A DNA stretch of 64,000 bases from CAVSMC01 sp963728935 (GCA_963728935.1 CAVSMC010000001.1:3472001-3536000), one strand, 5' to 3'. Positions 1-8,950 are shown, numbered from the stretch's first letter. Notes: generated from the letters alone by a model not told the origin. Translations and numbers: made by a program.

Positions 1-2625
1 GTGTACACGATGAGCCACACGGGGATCACCAGTGGTTGCGCAACCTGTCACGCCGCAGGGTTGAGCTTCGATCGCGGCATCCCGAAGCCGCCCCCGGCGA
101 ATCACATCCCGACCACGCGAGCGTGCGAGACGTGCCACACGGCGTCGAACTTCAGCTCGTGGGGCGCCACGGCGATGAATCACGCCGGCATCACCACCGG
201 TTGCGCGAGCTGCCACGCCGCCGGATCGAGCTTCTTCGGCGTGACGATGAAGACGCCGCCGGCCAATCACATTCCGTTCGGTGGGGCCGGCTGCGAGAGC
301 TGTCACTCGACCAGCAACTACACGAGCTTCGCCGCCACGCCGATGAACCACGCGCCGGTGTCGGCGATCGCCTGCTCGACCTGCCACGAGAGCGGTCGTA
401 GCTGGTTCGGCGTAACGATTGTCACCCGGCCCACGCCGGCGAAGGATCCCTCGCACCCGACTACCGGTGAGTGCAACGGCTGCCACAGCTCGACCACGTC
501 GTTCTCGACGGGAGTCGCTGCAAAGCCGGCGAACCACATCCCGACCACGCAGCCGTGCACGCTGTGCCACACCACACCGGGCAACTACCTCGTGTACACG
601 ATGAGCCACACGGGGATCACCAGTGGTTGCGCAGCGTGTCACGCCGCAGGTCTGAGCTTCGATCGCGGCATCCCGAAGCCGCCCCCGGCGAATCACATCC
701 CGACCACGCGAGCGTGCGAGACGTGCCACACGGCGTCGAACTTCAGCTCGTGGGGTGCCACGGTGATGAACCACACCGGCATCACCACCAGTTGTGCCAC
801 CTGCCACGCCGCCGGGTCGAGCTTCTTCGGCGTGACGATGAAGACGCCGCCGGCCAATCACGTGCCGACCACACGGCCGTGCGAAACCTGTCACTCGGCG
901 AGCAACTACACGAGCTTCGCCGGCACGGCGATGAACCATACCGGCATCACCACCAGTTGTGCCACCTGCCACGCCGCCGGATCGAGCTTCTTCGGCGTGA
1001 CGATGAAGACGCCGCCGGCCAATCACATTCCGTTCGGTGGAGCTGCCTGCGAGAGCTGTCACTCGACCAGCAACTACGCGAGCTTCGCCACCACGCCGAT
1101 GAACCACGCGCCGGTGGCGGCGATCGCCTGCTCGACCTGTCACGAGCGGGGACGTAGCTGGTTCGGCGTAACGATCGTTACCCGGCCGAGCGACCCGTCG
1201 CACCCGCCCACCGGCGAGTGCAACGGCTGCCACAGCTCGACCACGTCGTTCTCGACGGGAGTCGCTGCAAAGCCGGCGAACCACATCCCGACCACGCAGC
1301 CGTGCACGCTGTGCCACACCACACCGGGCAACTACCTCGTGTACACGATGAGCCACACGGGGATCACCAGTGGTTGCGCAGCGTGTCACGCCGCAGGTCT
1401 GAGCTTCGATCGCGGCATCCCGAAGCCGCCCCCGGCGAATCACATCCCGACCACGCGAGCGTGCGAGACGTGCCACACGGCGTCGAACTTCAGCTCGTGG
1501 GGCGCCACGGCGATGAATCACGCCGGCATCACCACCGGTTGCGCGAGCTGCCACGCCACGGGGTCGAGCTTCTTCGGCGTGACGATGAAGACGCCGCCGA
1601 CCAATCACGTGCCGACCACACGGCCCTGCGAAACGTGCCACTCGGCGAGCAACTACACGAGCTTCGCCGGCACGGTGATGAATCACGTCGGAATCGCGAG
1701 CGGCTGCGCGACGTGCCACGGCATCGGCATGAGTTGGTTTGGCGTGACGATCGTCGTCCCGCCGACTGGCGCGACGCCGCACATACCGATCAGCGGCGCG
1801 GCGTGCGAAGCGTGTCACTCATCGTCGACTTTCACGACGTTCCGCGTCAGCGCGCGCTCAGCCATGAACCACGGCGCCGTGGCGGGGATGCCGTGCATGA
1901 CATGTCACGAGTTCGGCTTACGCAATCATTGGTACGGCACGACGATCGTCACGCGACCGTCGGCAAATCACCATGCATCGCAGGACTGCGGCGCGTCAGG
2001 TTGTCACGACACGAGAAGCTTCGACAAGCGCAAGCCGATCGCGCGTCCGGCCGCCGGCGCCGCAACGACTTCGCGGAGTACATCGGCGATACCCGGCGCA
2101 GCTGCAGTCGGCTCCGCAACGGACACGGTGCCAGTCGCCAAACCGCTCGCACAAAGGCATGCAGGCGTAGCGCCCGGCACGTGCGCGAGCTGCCATAACG
2201 GGACGACCGCGCGCGCCAGGCCGGCCAGGCACGTCGCGACGACCCTGTCCTGCGACAGCTGCCACCGCACCACCGCGTGGATACCCGCAACATTCGCCCA
2301 TACCGGCGTTGCGCCCGGAACGTGCGTCACGTGCCACAACGGCGCGGCGGGCTCGACGAAGGCGGCATCGCACTTCGTGACCGTACGGTCGTGCGACACG
2401 TGTCATACGACGACGACCTGGAATGCCCGCGTCCCGTATCGACACATCTCGCCGGCGTACAGCCCGCACAGCCCTGCGGTCCGCTGCGTCGCATGTCACG
2501 TCGGAAACGGCGAGGTGGTCCTCTATCGGTTTCCCGCGAACAAGCCCGACTGCGGCGCGTGTCACGTCGACAAGGCGAGACCCGGTATGCACCCGAAGCC
2601 AAACATTAGGGCGCGCATACCGTGA
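1..2625 (+). CDS. Giant multiheme c-type cytochrome (5' end outside window)
   Basis: The visible 874 codons carry 29 CxxCH heme c motifs plus one CX4CH (residues 663-669), so at least 30 potential hemes. The gene is open at the left edge; the GTG at position 1 is inside a repeat unit and is unlikely to be the true start. Most of the protein is built of 52-residue modules with two hemes each, of the form MNHxGI..CxxCH..G.SFFGVT..PPxNH.P...CxxCH..SN(Y/F). A Pro/Ala-rich linker (about 677-720) leads to a C-terminal group of six hemes with GVAPGTCxxCHNG units. Histidines in the NHIP and MNH motifs could be distal heme ligands. It is expected to be exported and to act in periplasmic or surface electron transfer. 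The next genes encode an outer-membrane barrel and a CcmH-like TPR protein. Long near-identical DNA repeats show recent internal duplication. Confidence 0.9.
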   Translation: MYTMSHTGITSGCATCHAAGLSFDRGIPKPPPANHIPTTRACETCHTASNFSSWGATAMNHAGITTGCASCHAAGSSFFGVTMKTPPANHIPFGGAGCESCHSTSNYTSFAATPMNHAPVSAIACSTCHESGRSWFGVTIVTRPTPAKDPSHPTTGECNGCHSSTTSFSTGVAAKPANHIPTTQPCTLCHTTPGNYLVYTMSHTGITSGCAACHAAGLSFDRGIPKPPPANHIPTTRACETCHTASNFSSWGATVMNHTGITTSCATCHAAGSSFFGVTMKTPPANHVPTTRPCETCHSASNYTSFAGTAMNHTGITTSCATCHAAGSSFFGVTMKTPPANHIPFGGAACESCHSTSNYASFATTPMNHAPVAAIACSTCHERGRSWFGVTIVTRPSDPSHPPTGECNGCHSSTTSFSTGVAAKPANHIPTTQPCTLCHTTPGNYLVYTMSHTGITSGCAACHAAGLSFDRGIPKPPPANHIPTTRACETCHTASNFSSWGATAMNHAGITTGCASCHATGSSFFGVTMKTPPTNHVPTTRPCETCHSASNYTSFAGTVMNHVGIASGCATCHGIGMSWFGVTIVVPPTGATPHIPISGAACEACHSSSTFTTFRVSARSAMNHGAVAGMPCMTCHEFGLRNHWYGTTIVTRPSANHHASQDCGASGCHDTRSFDKRKPIARPAAGAATTSRSTSAIPGAAAVGSATDTVPVAKPLAQRHAGVAPGTCASCHNGTTARARPARHVATTLSCDSCHRTTAWIPATFAHTGVAPGTCVTCHNGAAGSTKAASHFVTVRSCDTCHTTTTWNARVPYRHISPAYSPHSPAVRCVACHVGNGEVVLYRFPANKPDCGACHVDKARPGMHPKPNIRARIP
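469..755 (+). repeat. 287-bp perfect direct repeat, copy 1 (in multiheme gene)
   Basis: Bases 469-755 read identically to 1216-1502, 747 bp (249 codons) apart and in the same frame. A less perfect related copy begins at position 1 and again at 592. The larger period (747 versus 591 bp) is explained by one extra 156-bp, two-heme module. Identity at synonymous sites points to recent duplication or gene conversion. Confidence 0.9.
1216..1502 (+). repeat. 287-bp perfect direct repeat, copy 2 (in multiheme gene)
   Basis: Second copy of the block at 469-755. The copies diverge immediately outside, at T756 versus C1503. Repeats of this length are also places where short-read assemblies collapse, so the copy number should be treated with care. 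Confidence 0.9.
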
Positions 2626-2690
2626 GCACCGTAAGCCATGCGTCGTTCGTTACCGCGCGACTCATCGCACGGTTACAAGTAGGCAACAGA

Positions 2691-4916
2691 ATGTCACTGC
2701 GCTTTCTTTCGTTCGCAGTCGTCCTGACGGTCGCAGTCTTCTGGGCGAGCGCCGCACGCTCGCAGCTCCTCGACTCGATCGAGGTGAGGCGCGAGGGCGC
2801 CGACGCGCAGGTACGCATAAAGTTCGCGACGCGAATCCAGTATCTGCGTCACGTTCCGCTCGAGCGCGGTAGCTTGCTGCGCATCTATTTCCAGATCACG
2901 GCAGGAGAGGAAGCGACGAGCGGGACGATCGAGGAGATGAGGCGCTCTCCGCCGACGCCGCTCGTGCCGCGCTTCGATGTTGTCTATCCGCCACAGCCGC
3001 AGAGGCCGCAACGAATGATCGAAGTACGGTTCGCGCAACCCGTACGCTTCAGCGTGCGTCCGGAGGACAGCACGACGCTGCTGATTACCCTTCCGATCGC
3101 CGCGGACGTACTGTCGAGCCTTCCGCCGACGGGTCCCAAACCCGAAGCGACGCCACCCAACGCCGCTCCGCCGGTGACGACGGCGCCGCCGTCTCCTCCG
3201 ACGCCAGCACCCCCGCGCGAAGCTCCGCCGGCCGTGCCGACGCTGCCCGAGGTTGAACGGGAAGCCGACGAGCGCATGAGCAATGCGAAGGCAGCGCTGG
3301 CGCAGGGCGCGACGGCGACCGCGCTCGACGAGCTCAACCGCCTGCTCAACCTGCCGCCAAACAAGCATTCAGTCGAGGCGCAGGCAAGGATCGGCTTGCT
3401 GCGGGAACAGCTCGGCGACACGGCGAAGGCGCAGATCGAATACGAGTTGTACCTCAAGCTCTACCCCGATGGCCCCGATGCGCCGCGCATTCGCGAGCGG
3501 CTTGCGGCGCTTGGCGGTGCGCCACCGCCACCGGGCGCTGCGGGTCCGGTCACGGCCGAGGGCGCGCCGATCGAGGAGCATGCGCCGCCGTTCACGACAT
3601 GGGGCAGCGTTTCGCAGTTCTACTACGGCGGCAAGTCGAAGATCAAGACGAAGACGACGATCATCGATCCATCGACGAACGCGACGACGATCGATACCGC
3701 CGATCTGACGGCAACCGATCAATCGCAGCTCATCACGACTGTTGATGCGAACGCTCGTTGGCGCAACAACGGCTGGGACAGCCGCCTCGTGCTCCGCGAC
3801 GAACACACGTGGAGCTTCCTCAACGATGTCCCCAACGAAAACAGGCTGTCCGCGTTGTACGGAGAGACACGGCACGTTGCGTCGAACGCATTGCTTCGCG
3901 TGGGCCGCCAGGTTGGCACGAGCGGCGGCGTTCTGGGCCTCTTCGACGGCATCGCGGGCACGTGGGGTCCGCGTCCCGATGTGCGCTGGAACGTAATCGC
4001 CGGCAAGCCGGTCGACGTCGCGGAAGGCGTACACCCGACCTTCGTCAGCGCGAGCGTCGACTTCGACAACCTGCTGCGCGGCACGAACGTGAGCGCCTAC
4101 GTGATAGGGCAGCGCGTCGCAGGGACGACGGATCGCTTCGGGATCGGCACCGAGATCCGCTATTTCGACGCCCAGCGCACGGCGTACGGCGTGTTCGATT
4201 ACGATCCGCTTTTCCGGGCGGTCAACATCGCATCGGCGCAGGCGACGTTCCTGTTCACGACAGGCACGACGATCAACCTGCTTGCCGACTACCGGCGCGC
4301 GCCGACGCTTCAACTCTCCAATGTCACCGTGCCGTCGCAGACGAGCGATCTTCGCACGCTCCTGTCGAAGTATGGGGCCGATACCCTTCGCGACGAAGCG
4401 AAGGCGTTCACACCGATCTCGAAGGTGTTTCTCGTCGGCATAACTCATCCGTTCACGCAGAAGTGGCAAGTCGGCTTCGACTTTCGGATGTCCAGCCTTT
4501 CGGGGACTCCGGCAACAACTCTCGTTCCCGCAACGCCGGGAACCGACGGCAACGTCTACACCTATACGCTGCAGGCGATCGGCAATGGTCTCACGCGCTT
4601 TTCCGACATTCTCGTCGTCAATGCAAATGTCCTGCGCGGTTCCATGCTGGACGCGTGGCAGACCGGTATCGACTTCCGCTTCGTCCCGCTCGCGCTGTTG
4701 ACGCTCGAGCCCTCGCTCAAGTTCTATCATCAAAGCGACAGCCAGGGTACGAAGCTCGACCGCTGGTCGCCGGGGCTTCGCTTCATTTATCAGCTGCGCG
4801 AGCGCTTTTCGATCGAAGGCGAATACAACGCCGAGAAGACGCGCACGAAGGGCGATCTTCTCGACGACGATTCGCTGCATCATTTCTTCTATCTCGGTTG
4901 GCGTTGGATCTTCTGA
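2691..4916 (+). CDS. Outer-membrane beta-barrel protein with TPR segment
   Basis: 741 residues. Residues 1-25 form a signal peptide ending ASAARSQ. Residues 25-130 are beta-rich and resemble an AMIN-type domain (inference). A Pro-rich linker spans about 145-195, a TPR-like helical region about 200-285, and the remaining 440 residues alternate polar and aromatic residues as in transmembrane beta-strands, ending in WRWIF with the terminal Phe typical of BAM substrates. ATG 2691 was chosen because the signal peptide begins there; a GTG at 2622 overlapping the cytochrome stop is possible but would add 23 residues before the signal. It follows the multiheme cytochrome directly, so a role as its outer-membrane partner (porin-cytochrome style) is plausible. 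It is not recognisably MtrB and the exact role is unknown. Confidence 0.75.
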   Translation: MSLRFLSFAVVLTVAVFWASAARSQLLDSIEVRREGADAQVRIKFATRIQYLRHVPLERGSLLRIYFQITAGEEATSGTIEEMRRSPPTPLVPRFDVVYPPQPQRPQRMIEVRFAQPVRFSVRPEDSTTLLITLPIAADVLSSLPPTGPKPEATPPNAAPPVTTAPPSPPTPAPPREAPPAVPTLPEVEREADERMSNAKAALAQGATATALDELNRLLNLPPNKHSVEAQARIGLLREQLGDTAKAQIEYELYLKLYPDGPDAPRIRERLAALGGAPPPPGAAGPVTAEGAPIEEHAPPFTTWGSVSQFYYGGKSKIKTKTTIIDPSTNATTIDTADLTATDQSQLITTVDANARWRNNGWDSRLVLRDEHTWSFLNDVPNENRLSALYGETRHVASNALLRVGRQVGTSGGVLGLFDGIAGTWGPRPDVRWNVIAGKPVDVAEGVHPTFVSASVDFDNLLRGTNVSAYVIGQRVAGTTDRFGIGTEIRYFDAQRTAYGVFDYDPLFRAVNIASAQATFLFTTGTTINLLADYRRAPTLQLSNVTVPSQTSDLRTLLSKYGADTLRDEAKAFTPISKVFLVGITHPFTQKWQVGFDFRMSSLSGTPATTLVPATPGTDGNVYTYTLQAIGNGLTRFSDILVVNANVLRGSMLDAWQTGIDFRFVPLALLTLEPSLKFYHQSDSQGTKLDRWSPGLRFIYQLRERFSIEGEYNAEKTRTKGDLLDDDSLHHFFYLGWRWIF

Positions 4917-4925
4917 GGAACCTCA

Positions 4926-5303
4926 ATGCATGCACCCAATGGATGGACGATGAAAGTCGCCGCGCTGGTTGTGGCGAGCGTGGTCGCGAGCGGTGTTGCC
5001 TTGTACGCGCTGCTGCAGTCGCCGCGCCTTTCCGTCCCGGCCACGCAAGCGACAGCGTCGCCGCCGGCGGCGACGGGCGAGCGTCCGCTGGACCAGATGG
5101 CCGAGCGGCTTGCCGCGCGGCTCTCAAAGGACGGCGGGAGCGCGGGCGACTGGGCATTGCTCGGCCGCTCGTACCGGGAGATGGCCCGCTGGGCGGAGGC
5201 GGTTGCGGCTTTCGAGAAGTCGCTGGCGCTCGCGCCGGGCGACGCGCAGGTGCAGTCGGACCTCGAGGCGGCGCGCGCCAAGGCGACTCCCGGGCAGAAA
5301 TGA
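4926..5303 (+). CDS. Small membrane-anchored TPR protein, CcmH/NrfG-like
   Basis: 125 residues with one N-terminal hydrophobic segment (about 9-30, an anchor or uncleaved signal), a short Pro/Ala linker, then a TPR pair: residues ~55-115 contain the W-LLGRSY--M-RW-EAVAAFEKSLAL-P pattern. This matches the C-terminal TPR part of cytochrome c maturation factor CcmH/CycH and NrfG, which hold apocytochrome for heme attachment. It starts 9 bp after the barrel gene with a GAGG ribosome site, so the three genes are probably one operon. A dedicated maturation factor beside a cytochrome with 30 or more hemes makes sense, but this is inferred from context; other TPR adaptors look similar. Confidence 0.7.
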   Translation: MHAPNGWTMKVAALVVASVVASGVALYALLQSPRLSVPATQATASPPAATGERPLDQMAERLAARLSKDGGSAGDWALLGRSYREMARWAEAVAAFEKSLALAPGDAQVQSDLEAARAKATPGQK

Positions 5304-5306
5304 AAT

Positions 5307-5978
5307 TCAGGACCTGCCAGCCGCGATCACGCTCGCGAGCAGCGCGCTCGCACCGTTCCACACAATCTGCACGCCGATGCACAGCAGGATGAACGCCGAA
5401 AGCCTCAGAACGACGTTGGTGCCGGCTTCGCCCAATCGCCGGAGCATCCGCTCGGCATACGCGAACGAGACGTAAATCGTCGCCGCGAGCAGCGCGATTC
5501 CGAGCAAATAGCCGGTTGCGTTGACGAGCAGCGAACGCACCGTAAGCGGGTGGTTCGCGCCGATCGTGATGGCCACTGCGATCGAACCGGGTCCGACGGT
5601 GAGCGGCAGCGTCAGCGGATAGAACGCGCGCGCCGACGACGGCAGCGGCGACGGCGCGGCGAGCGAAGGCGGCGCAGCGTCGTCGCGGCGCAGCAGATCC
5701 CAGGCGAACGCGCACAGCAGCAGGCCGCCGGCAACGCGCACGACGGGAGTCGACAGACCGAAGAAGTCGAGAACGTACGTACCGATGAAGAGCGAAACGG
5801 CGAGAACGATCGCGCCGTTGATCGCGACGCGCTGCGCGAGCGAAGTCCGCTCCCGCGGTGCGCTGCCCGCCGTCATCACCAGAAACATCGGTGCGGCGCC
5901 CACCGGATTGATGATCGGAAACAGCGCCGCGAATACGAGCAGCGCGCTCTCGACGACCTGGCGCAGATCGGCGGTCAT
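5307..5978 (-). CDS. MarC family integral membrane protein
   Basis: 223 residues, normal length for the MarC family, with about six hydrophobic segments. The family hallmark F--LFPI-NPVG--P-FL is at residues 15-33 and a second conserved patch, P---GPGSI, sits after the central loop. Function is unproven in the family despite the old link to multiple antibiotic resistance; members are thought to be small-molecule transporters. ATG 5978 is preferred by family length; an upstream in-frame ATG at 5996 adds six residues. It converges with the cytochrome cassette, ending 3 bp from it. Confidence 0.85.
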   Translation of the reverse strand: MTADLRQVVESALLVFAALFPIINPVGAAPMFLVMTAGSAPRERTSLAQRVAINGAIVLAVSLFIGTYVLDFFGLSTPVVRVAGGLLLCAFAWDLLRRDDAAPPSLAAPSPLPSSARAFYPLTLPLTVGPGSIAVAITIGANHPLTVRSLLVNATGYLLGIALLAATIYVSFAYAERMLRRLGEAGTNVVLRLSAFILLCIGVQIVWNGASALLASVIAAGRS

Positions 5979-6035
5979 GACCTCCCACGATAGCATGCGG
6001 GTCTGTCGCGATGAGGAGTACACTCGCGCGTCGTC

Positions 6036-6776
6036 ATGGCCGCCACCCGCACGCTGCACGGCTTCCACGCGGTCACCGCGCGCCTGCGCCAGCGGCCCGA
6101 ATCGATTCAGGTGATCTACGTTTCCGGCGGGCGGCACGATGCCCGATCGCGCGAGTTCGCCGCGCGCGTGCGCGGCGCGGGCGTCGCGCTGCACAGCGTC
6201 GATGACGCGAGGCTCGACGAGCTTGCCGGCACCGATCGCCATCAGGGCGTGGTCGCCATCGTCGAGGTGGCGGCCGCGCCCGTCACGCTCGACGAAGTGC
6301 TCGATGCATCGCGCGAGCCGCCGCTTGTCGTCGTGCTCGACGGCGTCTCGGACCCGCACAATCTCGGCGCCTGTCTTCGCAGCGCCGACGCGTTCGGCGC
6401 GCACGCGCTGATCGTGCCGAAGGATCGATCGGCGGGATTGACGGCGACGGCCGCGAAAGCGGCGAGCGGCGCCGCCGACACGGTGCCGCTGATCGCCGTG
6501 ACCAATCTCGCGCGAACGCTCGACGAATTGAAGGAGCGCGGCGTCTGGATCGTCGGCGCGGACGCTGGAGGCGAGAGCCTGTTCGACGCCGATGTGGGCG
6601 GACCCTTGGCGTGGGTGTTCGGTGCTGAAGGGACCGGTTTGCGGCGGCTGACGCGGGCGTCATGCGATCGGATCGTCGGAATCCCGCTCGCGGGGTCGGT
6701 CGAAAGCCTCAACGTGTCGGTCGCGTGCGGCATATGCCTCTACGCGTCGCGCCGCGCGCGCCGCCCGGCATCGTAA
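6036..6776 (+). CDS. rlmB: 23S rRNA (guanosine-2251-2'-O)-methyltransferase RlmB
   Basis: 246 residues of the SpoU/TrmH (SPOUT) class. The N-terminal substrate-binding domain (1-80) begins LHGFHAVTARL and ends with the HQGVVA motif. The catalytic domain shows the three SPOUT motifs: LDGVSDPHNLGACLRSA (about 107-123), VFGAEGTGL and IPLAGSVESLNVSVA. The enzyme methylates the ribose 2'-oxygen of G2251 in the peptidyl-transferase P loop of 23S rRNA, using SAM. Start ATG 6036 gives the standard N-terminus. A second SPOUT enzyme lies at 42588. Confidence 0.93.
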   Translation: MAATRTLHGFHAVTARLRQRPESIQVIYVSGGRHDARSREFAARVRGAGVALHSVDDARLDELAGTDRHQGVVAIVEVAAAPVTLDEVLDASREPPLVVVLDGVSDPHNLGACLRSADAFGAHALIVPKDRSAGLTATAAKAASGAADTVPLIAVTNLARTLDELKERGVWIVGADAGGESLFDADVGGPLAWVFGAEGTGLRRLTRASCDRIVGIPLAGSVESLNVSVACGICLYASRRARRPAS

Positions 6777-6800
6777 GGGTGTTACCACGCTGTTGGCCCC

Positions 6801-7219
6801 CTAAACGGCTGGCCGCTCCATTGCCACGTCCGACTTTCGAAATCGGAGCCGCTCGTAGAACTCGCTGACCTCGTCTCGGCCGGCGCGGAGCACCCACGTC
6901 ATTCGCGGGTCAATCGCCCATCGCCGTGCGCACCAGCGCTCTGCCGATGCCCTTCCGCCGGTGACGCTCGGCGGTCCCGGCGAGGCACATTCCAGACGAG
7001 CGCCACGATTCCGGGTCGACATAGAACGGCAACGGGCTTGGTTGCGGCAATTTCCGGGGCGACCCAGTGCTCCAGGTGCGCTCGCGGGTTTCGTCATGGT
7101 GCCCGTACCGGCGCGGCTGGCGACTATGGCCATTTTCCTGGGTAGCACCCATATGTGCGGCGCGCATCTGCGTCGGCCGTCTTCGGGGGTCAACAGCGTA
7201 AGCAACCCCTCGTCGTAAC
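6801..7219 (-). pseudogene. Decayed GNAT acetyltransferase
   Basis: Remains of a GNAT N-acetyltransferase are spread over two reading frames. One frame (reading down to 6910) carries FYVDPESW and the acetyl-CoA loop RRKGIGRALVRTA, then hits a stop. The last part of the fold, WVLRAGRDEVSEFYERLRF followed by RKSDVAMERP, continues in the other frame to 6801. At least one frameshift therefore lies near 6905-6930, and the N-terminal half does not read cleanly in any frame. No intact start with a ribosome site is visible. This accounts for most of the gap between rlmB and dppA. A sequencing error is a less likely alternative because the upstream half also looks scrambled. Confidence 0.65.
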
Positions 7220-7255
7220 GAAAACGCTCCGCGGCCTGGCCGGCCCGCGGAGCGT
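7215..7255 (-). terminator. Rho-independent terminator of dpp operon
   Basis: A perfect 11-bp GC-rich inverted repeat (7224-7234 with 7245-7255, loop of 10) is followed, in the minus-strand sense, by TTTTCGTT. It lies 33 bp beyond the dppA stop codon and would end the dppBCDFA transcript. Confidence 0.6.
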
Positions 7256-7287
7256 CGTAGCGCGACGTTACGTTCAGTCGACGAGCG

Positions 7288-8925
7288 TTACGGTCCTTCC
7301 TTGATGTCCACGCCGTAGAACGTGTGGCGTCCGAACGGCGAGAGCTTGAAGTCGACGACTTCCTTGCGCACCGGCTTCAACTGAACGGCGTGCGCGATCG
7401 TGAGCCACGGCGCCTGTTCCTTGAAGATCACCTGTGCCTTCATGTAGAGGTCGGTGCGCTGTTTCTGATCGGACAGTGTCTTCGCTTTCTGCACGAGGTC
7501 TTCGAACGGCTGATAACACCACTTCGACACGTTGCTGCCGTTGGTCTTGGCCGCGTCGCAGCCGAGCAGCGTATGCAGGAAGTTGTCCGGATCGCCGTTG
7601 TCGCCGGTCCAGCCGAGCATCCCCATCTGGTGCTCGCCGTTCTGCATCCGCTTGCGGTACTCGCCCCATTCGAAGCTCTTGATCTCGGCGATGACGCCGA
7701 TCTTCACGAGGTCCGCCTGCATCAGCTCGGCGATCCGCCGCGCGTTCGGGTTGTACGGTCGTTGTACCGGCATCGCCCAGAGGTCCGTCGTGAATCCGCT
7801 GGGGTAGCCGGCGTCGGCAAGAAGCTTCTTGGCGGCGACCGGATCGTACGGGTCGTCCTTGATCGAGTCGTTGTACGACCACATCGACGGCGGAATCGGG
7901 TTCTTGGCGACGACGCCCGCGCTCAGGAAAACGGCGTCGATGATCGCCTTCTTGTTGATCGCCATGTTGACGGCCTTGCGCACGCGTACGTCGTCGAACG
8001 GCTTCTTCGTGACGTTGTACGCGAGGTAGCCGACGTTGAGCCCGGGTTGCTCCAGAATCTGGACGTTCGGGTCCTTGCGCATCGCGTCGAGATCGGCCGG
8101 GTTCGGATACGGCATCACATGGCATTCGCCCTTCTGCAGCTTCGCCCAGCGCACCGACGCGTCCGGCGTGATCGAGAACACGAGGTCGTCGATCTTCGCT
8201 TTGCCGCCCCAGAACTGCGGGAAAGCCTTGTAGCGGATGACCGCGTCCTTCTGGTACTGGACGAGATAGAAGGGTCCGGTTCCAATCGGCTCCTGGTCGA
8301 GCTTCTCGGGCGTTCCTGCCTTCATCATCGCGTCGGCGTATTCCTTCGACTGCACGCCCGCATACTCCATGGCGAGATCCGACAGGAACGGCGCCTCCGG
8401 CCGCTGCAACGTGATGCGCACCGTGTAATCGTCGACCTTCTCGACGGTCTTCAAGAGCTTCGGCAGTCCCATGTCGTTGAAGTACGAATGGTTCGTGCTC
8501 GTCACCTTGAAGTAAGGGTTGTCTTCTTTCCACTGGCGCTCGATCGCGAAGATGACGTCATCGGCGTTGAAGTCGCGCGTCGGCTTCCACGCGCGATGGT
8601 TGTGCCATTTCACGCCCTTGCGCAGGTAGAACGTATAGACGGTGCCGTCGGGCGAGATCGTCCAGCGCTCGGCAAGCCCCGGCACGACGCGCGTTCCGCC
8701 GCGCTCGAAGTCGACGATGCGGCTGTAGATCTGGCTGTTGGCATCGAACGACGTGCCGGTCGTGTTCACCGCCGGATAGAAGTTCTCGGGGCTGCCTTCC
8801 GAGCAGAAGACCAGCGTCTTGGCGGCGACGCCGGTCGCGGCGATTGCCGCGGGCAGCGCCAGCGCGGCGATCAGCGCGCGCGCTGCAAAAGGAAACCGGC
8901 GCGTTGTCCGGTGGTGCGTTTTCAT
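7288..8925 (-). CDS. dppA: Peptide ABC transporter substrate-binding protein (DppA-like)
   Basis: 545 residues, typical of SBP_bac_5 binding proteins. The N-terminus has a basic region and hydrophobic signal ending GVAAKT, then the mature start LVFCSEGSPENFYPAVN. Further conserved stretches include RKGVKWH and DDVIFAIERQ. It should sit in the periplasm and bind di- or oligopeptides (some relatives bind heme or glutathione). The start is set by AGGAGG seven bases before ATG 8925; the ATG at 8931 is too close to that site. It is the last gene of the minus-strand operon B-C-D-F-A. It is the only peptide-type binding protein in the window, so it may also serve the second importer encoded to the right. 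Confidence 0.9.
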   Translation of the reverse strand: MKTHHRTTRRFPFAARALIAALALPAAIAATGVAAKTLVFCSEGSPENFYPAVNTTGTSFDANSQIYSRIVDFERGGTRVVPGLAERWTISPDGTVYTFYLRKGVKWHNHRAWKPTRDFNADDVIFAIERQWKEDNPYFKVTSTNHSYFNDMGLPKLLKTVEKVDDYTVRITLQRPEAPFLSDLAMEYAGVQSKEYADAMMKAGTPEKLDQEPIGTGPFYLVQYQKDAVIRYKAFPQFWGGKAKIDDLVFSITPDASVRWAKLQKGECHVMPYPNPADLDAMRKDPNVQILEQPGLNVGYLAYNVTKKPFDDVRVRKAVNMAINKKAIIDAVFLSAGVVAKNPIPPSMWSYNDSIKDDPYDPVAAKKLLADAGYPSGFTTDLWAMPVQRPYNPNARRIAELMQADLVKIGVIAEIKSFEWGEYRKRMQNGEHQMGMLGWTGDNGDPDNFLHTLLGCDAAKTNGSNVSKWCYQPFEDLVQKAKTLSDQKQRTDLYMKAQVIFKEQAPWLTIAHAVQLKPVRKEVVDFKLSPFGRHTFYGVDIKEGP

Positions 8926-8950
8926 CGACATCCCTCCTGGTGGTTGAGGC

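Noticed and set aside
1..1900. Regular repeats that might look like a CRISPR array
   Set aside because: The repeats are in frame, 156 to 747 bp long and encode heme modules; there are no short repeats with unique spacers and no cas genes.
1984..2160. Break between the repeat region and the C-terminal heme domain that could be a gene boundary
   Set aside because: The frame stays open, the linker is Pro/Ala-rich as in other multidomain cytochromes, and no start with a ribosome site is present there.
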